From assembly GCF_022024015.1 (NCBI RefSeq), contig NZ_CP091786.1:1116001-1180000 (forward strand): a stretch of 64,000 bases of DNA, in the 5' to 3' direction. This stretch comes from Prevotella sp. E9-3 (GTDB taxonomy: Bacteria; Bacteroidota; Bacteroidia; Bacteroidales; Bacteroidaceae). Position numbers and translations under genes: made by a program. Of this stretch, positions 56,911 through 64,000 are shown one piece after another (position 1 is the first letter of the stretch; each line of letters starts with the position of its first letter). Below the pieces are notes generated by a model. The model did not search any database and was not told the DNA's origin. It saw only the letters and a list, made by a program, of their open reading frames with translations.

Positions 56911-58986
56911 ATGACGAAAAAGCGTAAGATATTCTGTCTCCATCTATTAGGCTGTATGGCCTTCATGGCAGTCTTGATGGTATCTTGTTACAAGATAACA
57001 CTTGTTCAGCAGGCTCATACTGTTGTAAAAGGAAATGTGTTCAATGGCAAATTGGTCGTAAAAAGTACCGATAATACTGCCGGTGGCGTTTATCATGTTT
57101 ATGGCCTTTTCGGTATCCGAGTTCCTCAGGGGTGGGAGGTTGATGGTGATCTGGTGATGACACAGGTGGCCAAACCAACTACTGATGTCGGCGATCCTGA
57201 TTATAATAAAACGATTACTCGTAAACTGGTAGTGAGTGAGCAATATACTAATATTCTCAATGAAAACTATCCTCGTAAAGGATATACCTGGTTGGGCTTT
57301 ATAACAGATAAAGACTTTAAATCACTACTTAGCGGAGATGATCCCGACAAGCGTGTGGATAGTATCTATGTCACATTTACTATTGCTACTCCTTATGACC
57401 ATACTGGTGTTTACTATCTGGATTATGTGGCTGGACATGTTGATAACGGAAAACGAAATGATCTTTCACAGGCCGACAAGGATTGGATGACACGTGTGGC
57501 AACTTTCTCTGGCGATCACATCAGTAGCGTGGTCTATACAAATACGAGTATTAAAGTAACCAATAGTGATGGTTCTGTTGACGAAGCGGGTGATGAAGAA
57601 TGGGCAACTCCTGCCGAATGGAATCTGGAAGCTATGCCCAATGCAACACAGGCTGGAACTGCTCGCGCTTATAGAGATTTGAAATACAATAAACTGTTCA
57701 CTCGTACCCGTGGATGGAATGGTGGCGACGGCGTTCTAACTGTTGGGTTGCCTAATGGCGATGTGTTTTGGACTTTCAACGATAGTTTCTATGGTCTTGT
57801 TGATGCCCGTACCCGTGCCCGTGGTAATTGTAATTTTCCACGTAATAGCGTGATGGTCCAGAAAGCACATGATGGTGTATTGGGCGAGACGGAAAGTGAT
57901 TTTGTTTGGTTGGCCGATTATGTGAATTGGAACAACCGCAATGCTGGCCGTTATTTCCACTGCCGTACTCACTTGCGTCATCCACTTGGTGAGAAGACTG
58001 ATGCCGAGATAGCTGCAGGTGATATTGACCAGGGAAAAGTTTATTGGTCAGGTGATGGTACTATCTATGATGGAAAACTTCAGATGATTTGGGTTGGAGT
58101 AGAGTCTGCTGAATTACTGAATCTTGATGCTGCAATTGCCACCTATAGTCTTGAGGGTAACGAGCCGCAGGGGTACTATCTAAATACAATCCCTGACTAT
58201 CTGCCTCATGAGGGTGACTATCTGTATCGTGAGAGTGTGCAGACCGATAAACTTGTTGGACCATGTGCCTATGGCTCTACTCTTTGGGAAGATGAAGATG
58301 GTCATGTATATCTTTATGCTGTTGAAAATATGGGAACTGTTGTGGCCCGTTCTCAAACACGCGACCTTTACAGCCCATGGCAATATTACGTCAAAGATAG
58401 TAATGGTGATTGGAATTGGCAGGATGAATATCCCACTGAGGAAGAGCGTCGCCGTTCAAACATTATGACGGGCAATGCTTCCATTATGTTACCTTGGGTG
58501 TTCAAGGAGGGTGATTGGTATTTTATGACTTCACAGGCACCAATCTTTAGTCCAGATGTTTATATCTATCGTTCTAAGAGTCCTTATGGTCCTTTTGGCG
58601 AACGCAAATTGTTGTTCCGTTTGCCCGACCACTTGGATAAACAGGGGCCCCAGGCCTATCACTGGCTCTATATGGTCAATCTGCATCCTGCATTATCGCG
58701 TGAGGGTGAACTGGTTTTCTCTACCAATAGCGATCCAGATGATTTCTGGATGAACTTCAACGATACTGGTTCGGCCGACTATTATCGACCTTTCTTCTAT
58801 CGTGTGTTTGATTGGAAGAATGTTTACGACGATCTTTATGAGAAACCTGAAAAGGATAAAATTGACAATCCTTCAGTGAATAAAATGCATAAAGAGAGTA
58901 CCTATTATAACCTTCAAGGACAACGAGTAAAGAATCCGCAGCATGGCATATTTATCCGTGACGGACGCAAAGTTATGCTGAAGTAG
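56911..58986 (+). CDS. Predicted lipoprotein with beta-propeller (DUF4185/DUF5005-like) domain and sorting-like tail
   Basis: 691 residues. The N-terminal signal ends MVSCYK, a plausible though imperfect lipobox. Residues ~30-210 form a beta-rich domain (GIRVPQGWEVDGDLVM, YPRKGYTWLGF) I cannot name. From ~250 a propeller shows LPNGDVFWTFNDSFYG, VYLYAVENMGTVVARS, WYFMTSQAPIFSPDVYIYRS, which resembles DUF4185/DUF5005 and distant GH43/GH117-type propellers. The tail YYNLQGQRVK...GIFIRDGRKVMLK is the Prevotella-type one. It is odd to have both a lipobox-like signal and a tail. It may be a carbohydrate-active propeller enzyme; no assignment is safe. It ends 7 bp from the convergent trpF. Confidence 0.65.
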   Translation: MTKKRKIFCLHLLGCMAFMAVLMVSCYKITLVQQAHTVVKGNVFNGKLVVKSTDNTAGGVYHVYGLFGIRVPQGWEVDGDLVMTQVAKPTTDVGDPDYNKTITRKLVVSEQYTNILNENYPRKGYTWLGFITDKDFKSLLSGDDPDKRVDSIYVTFTIATPYDHTGVYYLDYVAGHVDNGKRNDLSQADKDWMTRVATFSGDHISSVVYTNTSIKVTNSDGSVDEAGDEEWATPAEWNLEAMPNATQAGTARAYRDLKYNKLFTRTRGWNGGDGVLTVGLPNGDVFWTFNDSFYGLVDARTRARGNCNFPRNSVMVQKAHDGVLGETESDFVWLADYVNWNNRNAGRYFHCRTHLRHPLGEKTDAEIAAGDIDQGKVYWSGDGTIYDGKLQMIWVGVESAELLNLDAAIATYSLEGNEPQGYYLNTIPDYLPHEGDYLYRESVQTDKLVGPCAYGSTLWEDEDGHVYLYAVENMGTVVARSQTRDLYSPWQYYVKDSNGDWNWQDEYPTEEERRRSNIMTGNASIMLPWVFKEGDWYFMTSQAPIFSPDVYIYRSKSPYGPFGERKLLFRLPDHLDKQGPQAYHWLYMVNLHPALSREGELVFSTNSDPDDFWMNFNDTGSADYYRPFFYRVFDWKNVYDDLYEKPEKDKIDNPSVNKMHKESTYYNLQGQRVKNPQHGIFIRDGRKVMLK

Positions 58987-58993
58987 TTATTTA

Positions 58994-59647
58994 TTATAGT
59001 TGAGTTATGAATCTTTTCAGAGCCTGGACATCTTTGATGCCAGGCTCTATTTCAAATCTGGAGTTTAAGTCAATGCCGGCAAACATGGGGTGATGGAATG
59101 ATTTTACCCTTTCATAATCATCGGGGCCGATGCCACCGCTTAATAGGAATGGTTTGGACCCGTCATAACTGTCCAAGACACTCCAATCAAACTGCTGACC
59201 ACTTCCCCCTACAGTTTTGCAACGTGTGTCAAACAGAAAATAATCCACGCACGTTTCATATTGCTTATAAGATGCGATGTCCTCAACGGAACTCACGCTG
59301 ATAGCTTTGATGAACTTGATACCAGGACGGAGATCGGGATCGAGCGTCGCCCTAAGATTGCGGATAAGGGTAGGGGTCTCGTTTCCGTGAAGCTGGATGA
59401 AGTCTAAGTTGAAGTTGACAGCACGTGTGATGATGTTCTGTGCCATCTCGTCAACGAATACACCTACACGTTTAGACTTCTTTTTTATCTCAGGTGCACG
59501 GTCGGGAATGATTCCTGCATGAGTGGGAATCATGGATACATAGCGAGGAGACTTTGGCCAGAAAATCAGACCAATCCAATCAACTCCAAGAGCCTCCACA
59601 TCGTAGATGTTCTGACCATCACGCATACCGCAAACTTTTATAATCAT
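58994..59647 (-). CDS. trpF: Phosphoribosylanthranilate isomerase (TrpF)
   Basis: 217 residues from the ATG at 59647 (MIIKVCGMRD). An open frame continues upstream to 59725 but includes the promoter and the repeat array, so it is not used. Cys6 in KVCGM and the Asp of YFLFDT are the catalytic pair; WPKSPRYV and LLSGGIGPDD are typical. It converts phosphoribosyl-anthranilate to CdRP. Last gene of the trp cluster, separated from trpA by 149 bp with its own consensus promoter. Confidence 0.93.
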   Translation of the reverse strand: MIIKVCGMRDGQNIYDVEALGVDWIGLIFWPKSPRYVSMIPTHAGIIPDRAPEIKKKSKRVGVFVDEMAQNIITRAVNFNLDFIQLHGNETPTLIRNLRATLDPDLRPGIKFIKAISVSSVEDIASYKQYETCVDYFLFDTRCKTVGGSGQQFDWSVLDSYDGSKPFLLSGGIGPDDYERVKSFHHPMFAGIDLNSRFEIEPGIKDVQALKRFITQL

Positions 59648-59673
59648 TGCCTTCGTCTTTTTTTTGAATGCTG

Positions 59674-59704
59674 CAAATGTACAAAAAAAAGAGGGCATTT
59701 CAAA
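59674..59704 (-). promoter_or_regulatory. Consensus promoter for trpF
   Basis: On the minus strand TTTG (59704-59701), 19-nt spacer, TACATTTG (59681-59674): a full match to the TTTG-N19-TAnnTTTG Bacteroidetes promoter, 26 nt before the trpF start. The -33 element lies inside the first unit of the 22-bp repeat array. Confidence 0.7.
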
Positions 59705-59785
59705 AGAATACCCTAAGTATTTCAATGAAATGCCCTAAGTGTTTCAAAGGAATACCTTATGTATTTCAATGAAATACCATTTCAG
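59698..59785. repeat. Array 3: four 22-bp tandem units between trpA and trpF
   Basis: Units start at 59698, 59720, 59742 and 59764, each beginning TTTCAA and most carrying a TTTCAATGAAAT-like quasi-palindrome and a CCCTAAGT-like end. The fourth is intact for ~15 bp. An 11-bp inverted repeat AGGGCATTTCA / TGAAATGCCCT joins the flank to unit 2. Confidence 0.8.
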
Positions 59786-59796
59786 TGGCTTTGGTC

Positions 59797-60573
59797 TTAT
59801 GCGTTGAGAGCTTCAAACAGACGGTCCAAAGCGCGGTCGGCGTCGCCTTCTTCATCAAGGAGAGTAACAAACTTTGAACCAATGATTGCACCGGCAGCAT
59901 TTTGCTGGGCGGCCTGTAGCGTCTGTTTGTTACTGATACCAAAGCCTATCATTCGTGCATTACGTAAAGTCATGTCATTGATGCGGCGGAAGTATTCCTG
60001 TTTTTGTTCGTCAAATGATTTCTGTGCACCAGTAATTGCAGCACTTGAAACCATATAGATAAATCCGTCTGTGTTTTCATCGATGAACCGAATACGTTCT
60101 TCTGAAGTCTCAGGCGTGATGAGCATGATGACTCGTAGGTCGTAGCGATCGGCCACAGGCTTCACTTGTTCCATATAGTCTTTGAAGGGTAGGTCTGGAA
60201 TAATCATTCCACTAACGCCAGACTCAACGCAACTTTTACAGAATTCTTCAATTCCGTAATGGAGTATTGGGTTTAGATAACCCATGAGGATAAGAGGAAT
60301 CTCAACTTGGTCCTTAATACTGGTTAGCTGACTGAATAGCGTATGGAGGTTCATTCCGTTTTTTAGCGCTTTTGTGGCAGCACTTTGAATGACGGGACCA
60401 TCTGCCAGGGGGTCGCTGAAGGGAATGCCCACTTCAATCATGTCAATGCCTCGGCGTTGCATGGCAAGAATTGTACTTGTCGTGCTATCGAGTGTTGGAG
60501 TACCAGCACAGAAATAGAGAGAGAGAAGTTTGCGATTGCCCCGTTGGGCAAAGAGGGTATTAATCTTGTTCAT
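59797..60573 (-). CDS. trpA: Tryptophan synthase alpha subunit (TrpA)
   Basis: 258 residues from ATG 60573, preceded by GAAAGGAAT as a weak ribosome site; an in-frame TTG 21 bases upstream is less likely. [21 protein letters not shown] motif (given as [14 protein letters not shown]), [17 protein letters not shown]. It cleaves indole-3-glycerol phosphate to indole for TrpB; trpB is not in the window and probably lies upstream of trpE. Confidence 0.95.
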   Translation of the reverse strand: MNKINTLFAQRGNRKLLSLYFCAGTPTLDSTTSTILAMQRRGIDMIEVGIPFSDPLADGPVIQSAATKALKNGMNLHTLFSQLTSIKDQVEIPLILMGYLNPILHYGIEEFCKSCVESGVSGMIIPDLPFKDYMEQVKPVADRYDLRVIMLITPETSEERIRFIDENTDGFIYMVSSAAITGAQKSFDEQKQEYFRRINDMTLRNARMIGFGISNKQTLQAAQQNAAGAIIGSKFVTLLDEEGDADRALDRLFEALNA

Positions 60574-60614
60574 ATTCCTTTCTTTTTTATTCAAGTCGTT
60601 TTTGTCCTAACTAA

Positions 60615-61358
60615 TCAGGCATGAATCTGTTTCAGAAAATCTTTCAGTGCCATACCTGGATTATCTGCCTTCATGAAGGTCTCGCCAATCAAGAATCCGC
60701 GGAAGCCAACTTCACGCAATTGTCGTATCGTCTCCGGTTGTGAAATACCACTTTCGCTAACCTTTACAGCTGTCTTAGGCAATTTTTCAATCAGTCGGAA
60801 AGAATTGTCAACATCAGTAACGAACGATCCTAAATTGCGATTGTTTATACCGCAAAGGTCTGGTTCCAGTTCAGCATATTCCAGTTCACTTTCAGAATGC
60901 ATTTCAAGTAGCACTTCCAATCCTAGCGAATGAGCCATATTTATCAGATGACTGCATTCCTTCTTGGTGAGACAGGCGGCAATCAGCAGAACGGTTGATG
61001 CCCCACAGAGCAATGCCTGGTATAATTGCAGTTCACTGACCACGAAATTTTTGTAGAGGATGGGGATAGTGACTCCCGATTGTCGAGCGGTTCGGATGAA
61101 ATCATCGTGACCGCCAAAGTAATGTTCATCGGTGAGGATGGAGAGGGCTGCGGCACCATTCTGCTGATAGGAGAGAGGAATGATGTCGGCACGACCTTCT
61201 TCTTTAATCCAGCCTTTTGAGGGTGAGCGGCGTTTAAACTCAGCGATGATGCCCGTTTTGGAAGCAAGCAGAGCCTCGCGCATGGATGGCTTCTTGGCCT
61301 TGAGAAAAGTTAGTTCCTCATGCTTGTGGGCGATTATTTCTTGGAGAATATCTTTCAT
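60615..61358 (-). CDS. trpC: Indole-3-glycerol-phosphate synthase (TrpC)
   Basis: 247 residues, single-function enzyme (no TrpF fusion). EFKRRSPSKGWI, LTDEHYFGG, LYKNFVVSELQ, CGINNRNLGSF and VSESGIS are the family's phosphate-binding and catalytic motifs. 41 bp before trpA and 23 bp after trpD on the minus strand, clearly one operon. Confidence 0.95.
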   Translation of the reverse strand: MKDILQEIIAHKHEELTFLKAKKPSMREALLASKTGIIAEFKRRSPSKGWIKEEGRADIIPLSYQQNGAAALSILTDEHYFGGHDDFIRTARQSGVTIPILYKNFVVSELQLYQALLCGASTVLLIAACLTKKECSHLINMAHSLGLEVLLEMHSESELEYAELEPDLCGINNRNLGSFVTDVDNSFRLIEKLPKTAVKVSESGISQPETIRQLREVGFRGFLIGETFMKADNPGMALKDFLKQIHA

Positions 61359-61381
61359 AAAGGAATGGATACAAATGATAC

Positions 61382-62392
61382 TTATGAGTTGAGCTCGACG
61401 AACTTCTTAAAGGTGCGAAGAGCGTTTCCGCTGTCAATGCTCTCGCGGGCAATGGCGATGCACTCTTCAATACTCTTCTCACCCTTCTCGAGAACCTGGA
61501 TGCCGAAGGCGGCGTTGGCCAGTACGATGTTTTTCTGGGCGGGCAGGGCACGGTTTTCAAGTACGGAGTCGAAGATCTTGGCGGCTTCTTCCTCAGTGGC
61601 ACCACCAACGAGCTCTTCAGGCTTTGCTATGTCGAAACCGAGATCCTGAGGACTGAAGATGCGTTCGTACTGTTTAGTGGTCACTTTGAAGTCTCCGGTG
61701 AGCGAAATCTCGTCGTAGCCGTCGATGGAGTTAACGATTCCGTAGTCGATGCCGATCTTTTGGTACACCTGATTGTAGAGGCGCATCTGGTCAAGGTTGG
61801 CCACACCGAGCAGTTGACATTTGGGTTGTGAAGGATTGACAATAGGACCAAGAAGATTAAAGATGGTTGGGAACTGCAATGCCTTGCGGATTGGACCGAC
61901 AAACTTCATAGCCTTGGCGAAGAGCTGGGCGTGTAGATAGACGATGCCAGCCTCGTTGAGCGAGCGGTTCAGACGGTCGATGTCGTCGGTAAACTTGATA
62001 CCGTGGTGCTGAATGACGTTGGAGGCGCCGCTGACAGAGGTGGCGGCATAGTTGCCGTGCTTGGCCACTTTGTATCCTGCGCCGGCAATGACGAAGCAGG
62101 ATGTAGTAGAGATGTTAAAAGTATTTTTGCGGTCACCGCCAGTGCCTACCACATCGATGTAGCGGTCGGCATCAAGAATGGCGGGTACACCGGTCTCTAA
62201 TATCCCGTCGCGGAAGCCTAACAGTTCGTCAACGGTCACGCCTCGCATTTGCAGACAGGTCAGCAGGGCTGTAATCTGCTCGTTGGGGTATTCGCTTTGA
62301 GTGATACCTATCAGGATGGTCTTCATCTCCTCACGGGAGAGCTCTTCGTGATTCAGCAGGCGGAAGAGATAGCCTTTCATTGTCTGTTCCAT
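61382..62392 (-). CDS. trpD: Anthranilate phosphoribosyltransferase (TrpD)
   Basis: 336 residues; the second Met (codon 5) is an alternative start. PRPP-binding GTGGDRKNTFNIST and KHGNYAATSVSGASNV motifs, NLLGPIVNP. It transfers phosphoribose to anthranilate. 53 bp after trpG. Confidence 0.95.
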   Translation of the reverse strand: MEQTMKGYLFRLLNHEELSREEMKTILIGITQSEYPNEQITALLTCLQMRGVTVDELLGFRDGILETGVPAILDADRYIDVVGTGGDRKNTFNISTTSCFVIAGAGYKVAKHGNYAATSVSGASNVIQHHGIKFTDDIDRLNRSLNEAGIVYLHAQLFAKAMKFVGPIRKALQFPTIFNLLGPIVNPSQPKCQLLGVANLDQMRLYNQVYQKIGIDYGIVNSIDGYDEISLTGDFKVTTKQYERIFSPQDLGFDIAKPEELVGGATEEEAAKIFDSVLENRALPAQKNIVLANAAFGIQVLEKGEKSIEECIAIARESIDSGNALRTFKKFVELNS

Positions 62393-62445
62393 AGTTTTTA
62401 TGTATTATTTTATTATTATTTATCTGTTTGGTGGGGTATAGCGAT

Positions 62446-63009
62446 TTATAAATACATCCAGTTCTGTAGCATTTTCTTTCCGTCTGGAGTAAGTACACTC
62501 TCGGGATGGAACTGAATGCCGCGTACGTTTAGCTTGCGATGGCGCATGGCCATGATCTGTCCCTCGTCTGAGACCGCTGTTACCTCGAGACAGTCTGGCA
62601 AACCCTCTCGTGATACTACCCATGAGTGGTAACGGCCGATGGTGATGTCGCGCTCGATACCAAAAAACAACGGGTCGTCAGCTACGATATGACAGGGGGT
62701 GGCGACACCGTGGAATACCTCTGAGAGGTTTTCCAGCTTTCCGCCGAATGCCTCACCGATGGCTTGATGACCGAGACAGACACCTAAGATTGGCTTCCGG
62801 TCGGCATAGGTGCGGATAACGTCGAGCAAAAGACCTGCCTCGCTGGGAATGCCAGGTCCTGGTGAGAGAATGATTTTACTGAACTGCTCCAACTGCGGGA
62901 GTTCGAACTGGTCGTTGCGTAATACGGTAACTTCGGCGCCCAGCTCCTTCACTAAATGACTCAAATTGTAGGTGAACGAGTCATAGTTGTCGATAATGAC
63001 TATTTTCAT
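62446..63009 (-). CDS. trpG: Anthranilate synthase glutamine amidotransferase subunit (TrpG)
   Basis: 187 residues. NYDSFTYNL start, SPGPGIPSEAG, nucleophile Cys in LGVCLGHQAIGE, and His-Glu in IQFHPES. It supplies ammonia to TrpE. 36 bp after trpE. Confidence 0.95.
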   Translation of the reverse strand: MKIVIIDNYDSFTYNLSHLVKELGAEVTVLRNDQFELPQLEQFSKIILSPGPGIPSEAGLLLDVIRTYADRKPILGVCLGHQAIGEAFGGKLENLSEVFHGVATPCHIVADDPLFFGIERDITIGRYHSWVVSREGLPDCLEVTAVSDEGQIMAMRHRKLNVRGIQFHPESVLTPDGKKMLQNWMYL

Positions 63010-63045
63010 AATTCGTAAATCCGTTTGATCTTTGAAATCCGTTTT

Positions 63046-64000
63046 TCAAATCTTCTCTGCAGTTTCAATCGCCCTGCGCAGCGCGCCCAGTTTGTTGTTC
63101 ACTTCTTGCAGTTCATATTCCTCATCGCTCTTGGCCACAATGCCGCCGCCAGCCTGGAACCATAACTCGCCGTTGCGACTCACGAAGGTGCGAATGGTGA
63201 TGGCTTGATTCAGCGAACCGTCCAACCCGATAAGTCCGATGCATCCACCATAGGCACCACGGTTGTGTGGCTCGTACTCAGAGATGAGTTGCATGGCGCG
63301 AACCTTTGGCGCACCCGACAAGGTGCCGGCAGGAAAAGTGTCGATGAAAGCCTTGATAGGATCTGCACCCTCATCGAGCTCGCCACTGACACGGCTTACG
63401 AGATGAATTACGTGAGAATAGTATTGAACGTCTTTATAGTAATCAACTTTTACATTGTGGCAGTTACGGCTCAAATCATTGCGAGCCAAATCGACAAGCA
63501 TTACGTGCTCGGCATTCTCTTTCGGATCGTTACGTAGAAATTCTGCTCCCTTTCGGTCGGCCTCGGCATTGCCCGTTCGCTTTGTTGTTCCGGCAATAGG
63601 ATCGATATAGGCACGTATTTTTTTTGTAGATGAGACAGTATCATCCACTGCTTCTATCCGGCAATGTGTTTCAGGTGAAGAACCAAAAATGCGGAAACCT
63701 CCGAAATCGAAATAGAACAAATATGGAGAGGGGTTGATACTACGCAAGGCACGGTAGAGCTTGAAGTCATCACCCTCATATTTCTGAACGAATCGGCGTG
63801 ACAGCACAATCTGGAATACATCGCCACGCAGACAGTGCTGAATACCTTTTCGGATATTGGCCTTGTGCTCTTCATCAGTAAGAGGAGAAGTGAACGGTCC
63901 CACGGGGTGGAAGTCGTATGCCTTAACGTTGGCTTTGTTCATCGCCTTGAGGATATTGTCAATGTCTGCCGCATCGCCCAGCGTGATTACTTTCAGCATG
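63046..64000 (-). CDS. trpE: Anthranilate synthase component I (TrpE), 5' end outside window
   Basis: The C-terminal ~317 residues are present; the usual length is ~460-500, so the first ~150 residues lie beyond 64000 and the Met at the window edge is internal. FQIVLSRRF, SSPETHCRI, IAGTTKRTG, VDLARNDLSR, TFPAGTLSGAPKVRAM and GGGIVAKSDEEYE are the chorismate-binding motifs. It makes anthranilate from chorismate with TrpG. Confidence 0.95.
   Translation of the reverse strand, partial: MLKVITLGDAADIDNILKAMNKANVKAYDFHPVGPFTSPLTDEEHKANIRKGIQHCLRGDVFQIVLSRRFVQKYEGDDFKLYRALRSINPSPYLFYFDFGGFRIFGSSPETHCRIEAVDDTVSSTKKIRAYIDPIAGTTKRTGNAEADRKGAEFLRNDPKENAEHVMLVDLARNDLSRNCHNVKVDYYKDVQYYSHVIHLVSRVSGELDEGADPIKAFIDTFPAGTLSGAPKVRAMQLISEYEPHNRGAYGGCIGLIGLDGSLNQAITIRTFVSRNGELWFQAGGGIVAKSDEEYELQEVNNKLGALRRAIETAEKI

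Noticed and set aside
59019..59048. Hairpin AGAGCCTGG / CCAGGCTCT as terminator between the convergent units
   Set aside because: It lies within trpF codons and lacks a T-run on either strand; possible but weak.
59648..59725. N-terminal extension of TrpF
   Set aside because: It contains the consensus promoter and part of the repeat array; TrpF proteins begin at the IKVCGM motif.

Overview
The window looks like a chromosomal segment of a gut or rumen Prevotella-type bacterium (Bacteroidales; Prevotella, Segatella or a close relative). The evidence is the Bacteroidetes promoter element TAnnTTTG in front of most transcription units, the short Prevotella-type C-terminal tail (YDLQGR...GLYI.NGKK..K) on many secreted proteins, a C10 (streptopain-family) protease, a DUF6377 membrane regulator, GLUG-repeat surface proteins and a very dense set of glycoside hydrolases (GH). 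No rRNA, tRNA, IS element, CRISPR array or SusC/SusD pair is visible.

Region 1 (1-31.7 kb, + strand) starts with a GH43 enzyme and a SusR/DUF6377-type membrane regulator. A set of surface and carbohydrate genes follows: GH31 - SusE/F-like - GLUG - GH31 - GLUG as one probable operon, then GH27, then three GLUG genes as separate units (two followed by a ~55-residue small protein), then a second GH31 - SusE/F-like pair paralogous to the first. Five promoters here share one architecture that I did not expect: two direct TTATACA boxes 77 bp apart (78 in one), with the second 43 bp (44 in one) upstream of the TAnnTTTG element. This suggests one regulator for the GH31/GLUG set. One GLUG gene is frameshifted by a 9-G run inside its signal-peptide codons, so it is either phase-variable or a sequence error.

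Region 2 (31.7-54.8 kb, + strand) is an eleven-gene operon that reads as a mannoprotein/N-glycan or yeast-mannan degradation system. It holds a GH18-like protein, a C10 protease, a GH97 alpha-galactosidase-type enzyme, GH38 and three GH92 alpha-mannosidases, a GH130 beta-mannosidase and a GH31. In the middle are a cytoplasmic mannose-6-phosphate isomerase with an extra N-terminal domain and a ROK sugar kinase, which would carry mannose to fructose-6-phosphate. It has its own promoter preceded by a large perfect-arm hairpin, and it lacks the TTATACA boxes.

Region 3 (54.9-59.0 kb, + strand) has an ECF sigma factor without an adjacent anti-sigma gene, a secreted SGNH hydrolase and a predicted beta-propeller lipoprotein (DUF4185/DUF5005-like).

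Region 4 (59.0-64.0 kb, - strand) is a tryptophan operon, trpE(partial)-G-D-C-A-F. trpF is last, separated from trpA by a 22-bp tandem repeat that overlaps a consensus promoter for trpF. Two more tandem arrays (21-bp unit, three copies each, quasi-palindromic, different sequences) lie in the 0.6-kb gap at 23.3-23.9 kb. Together these three arrays look like one repeat class with fixed architecture and variable sequence.
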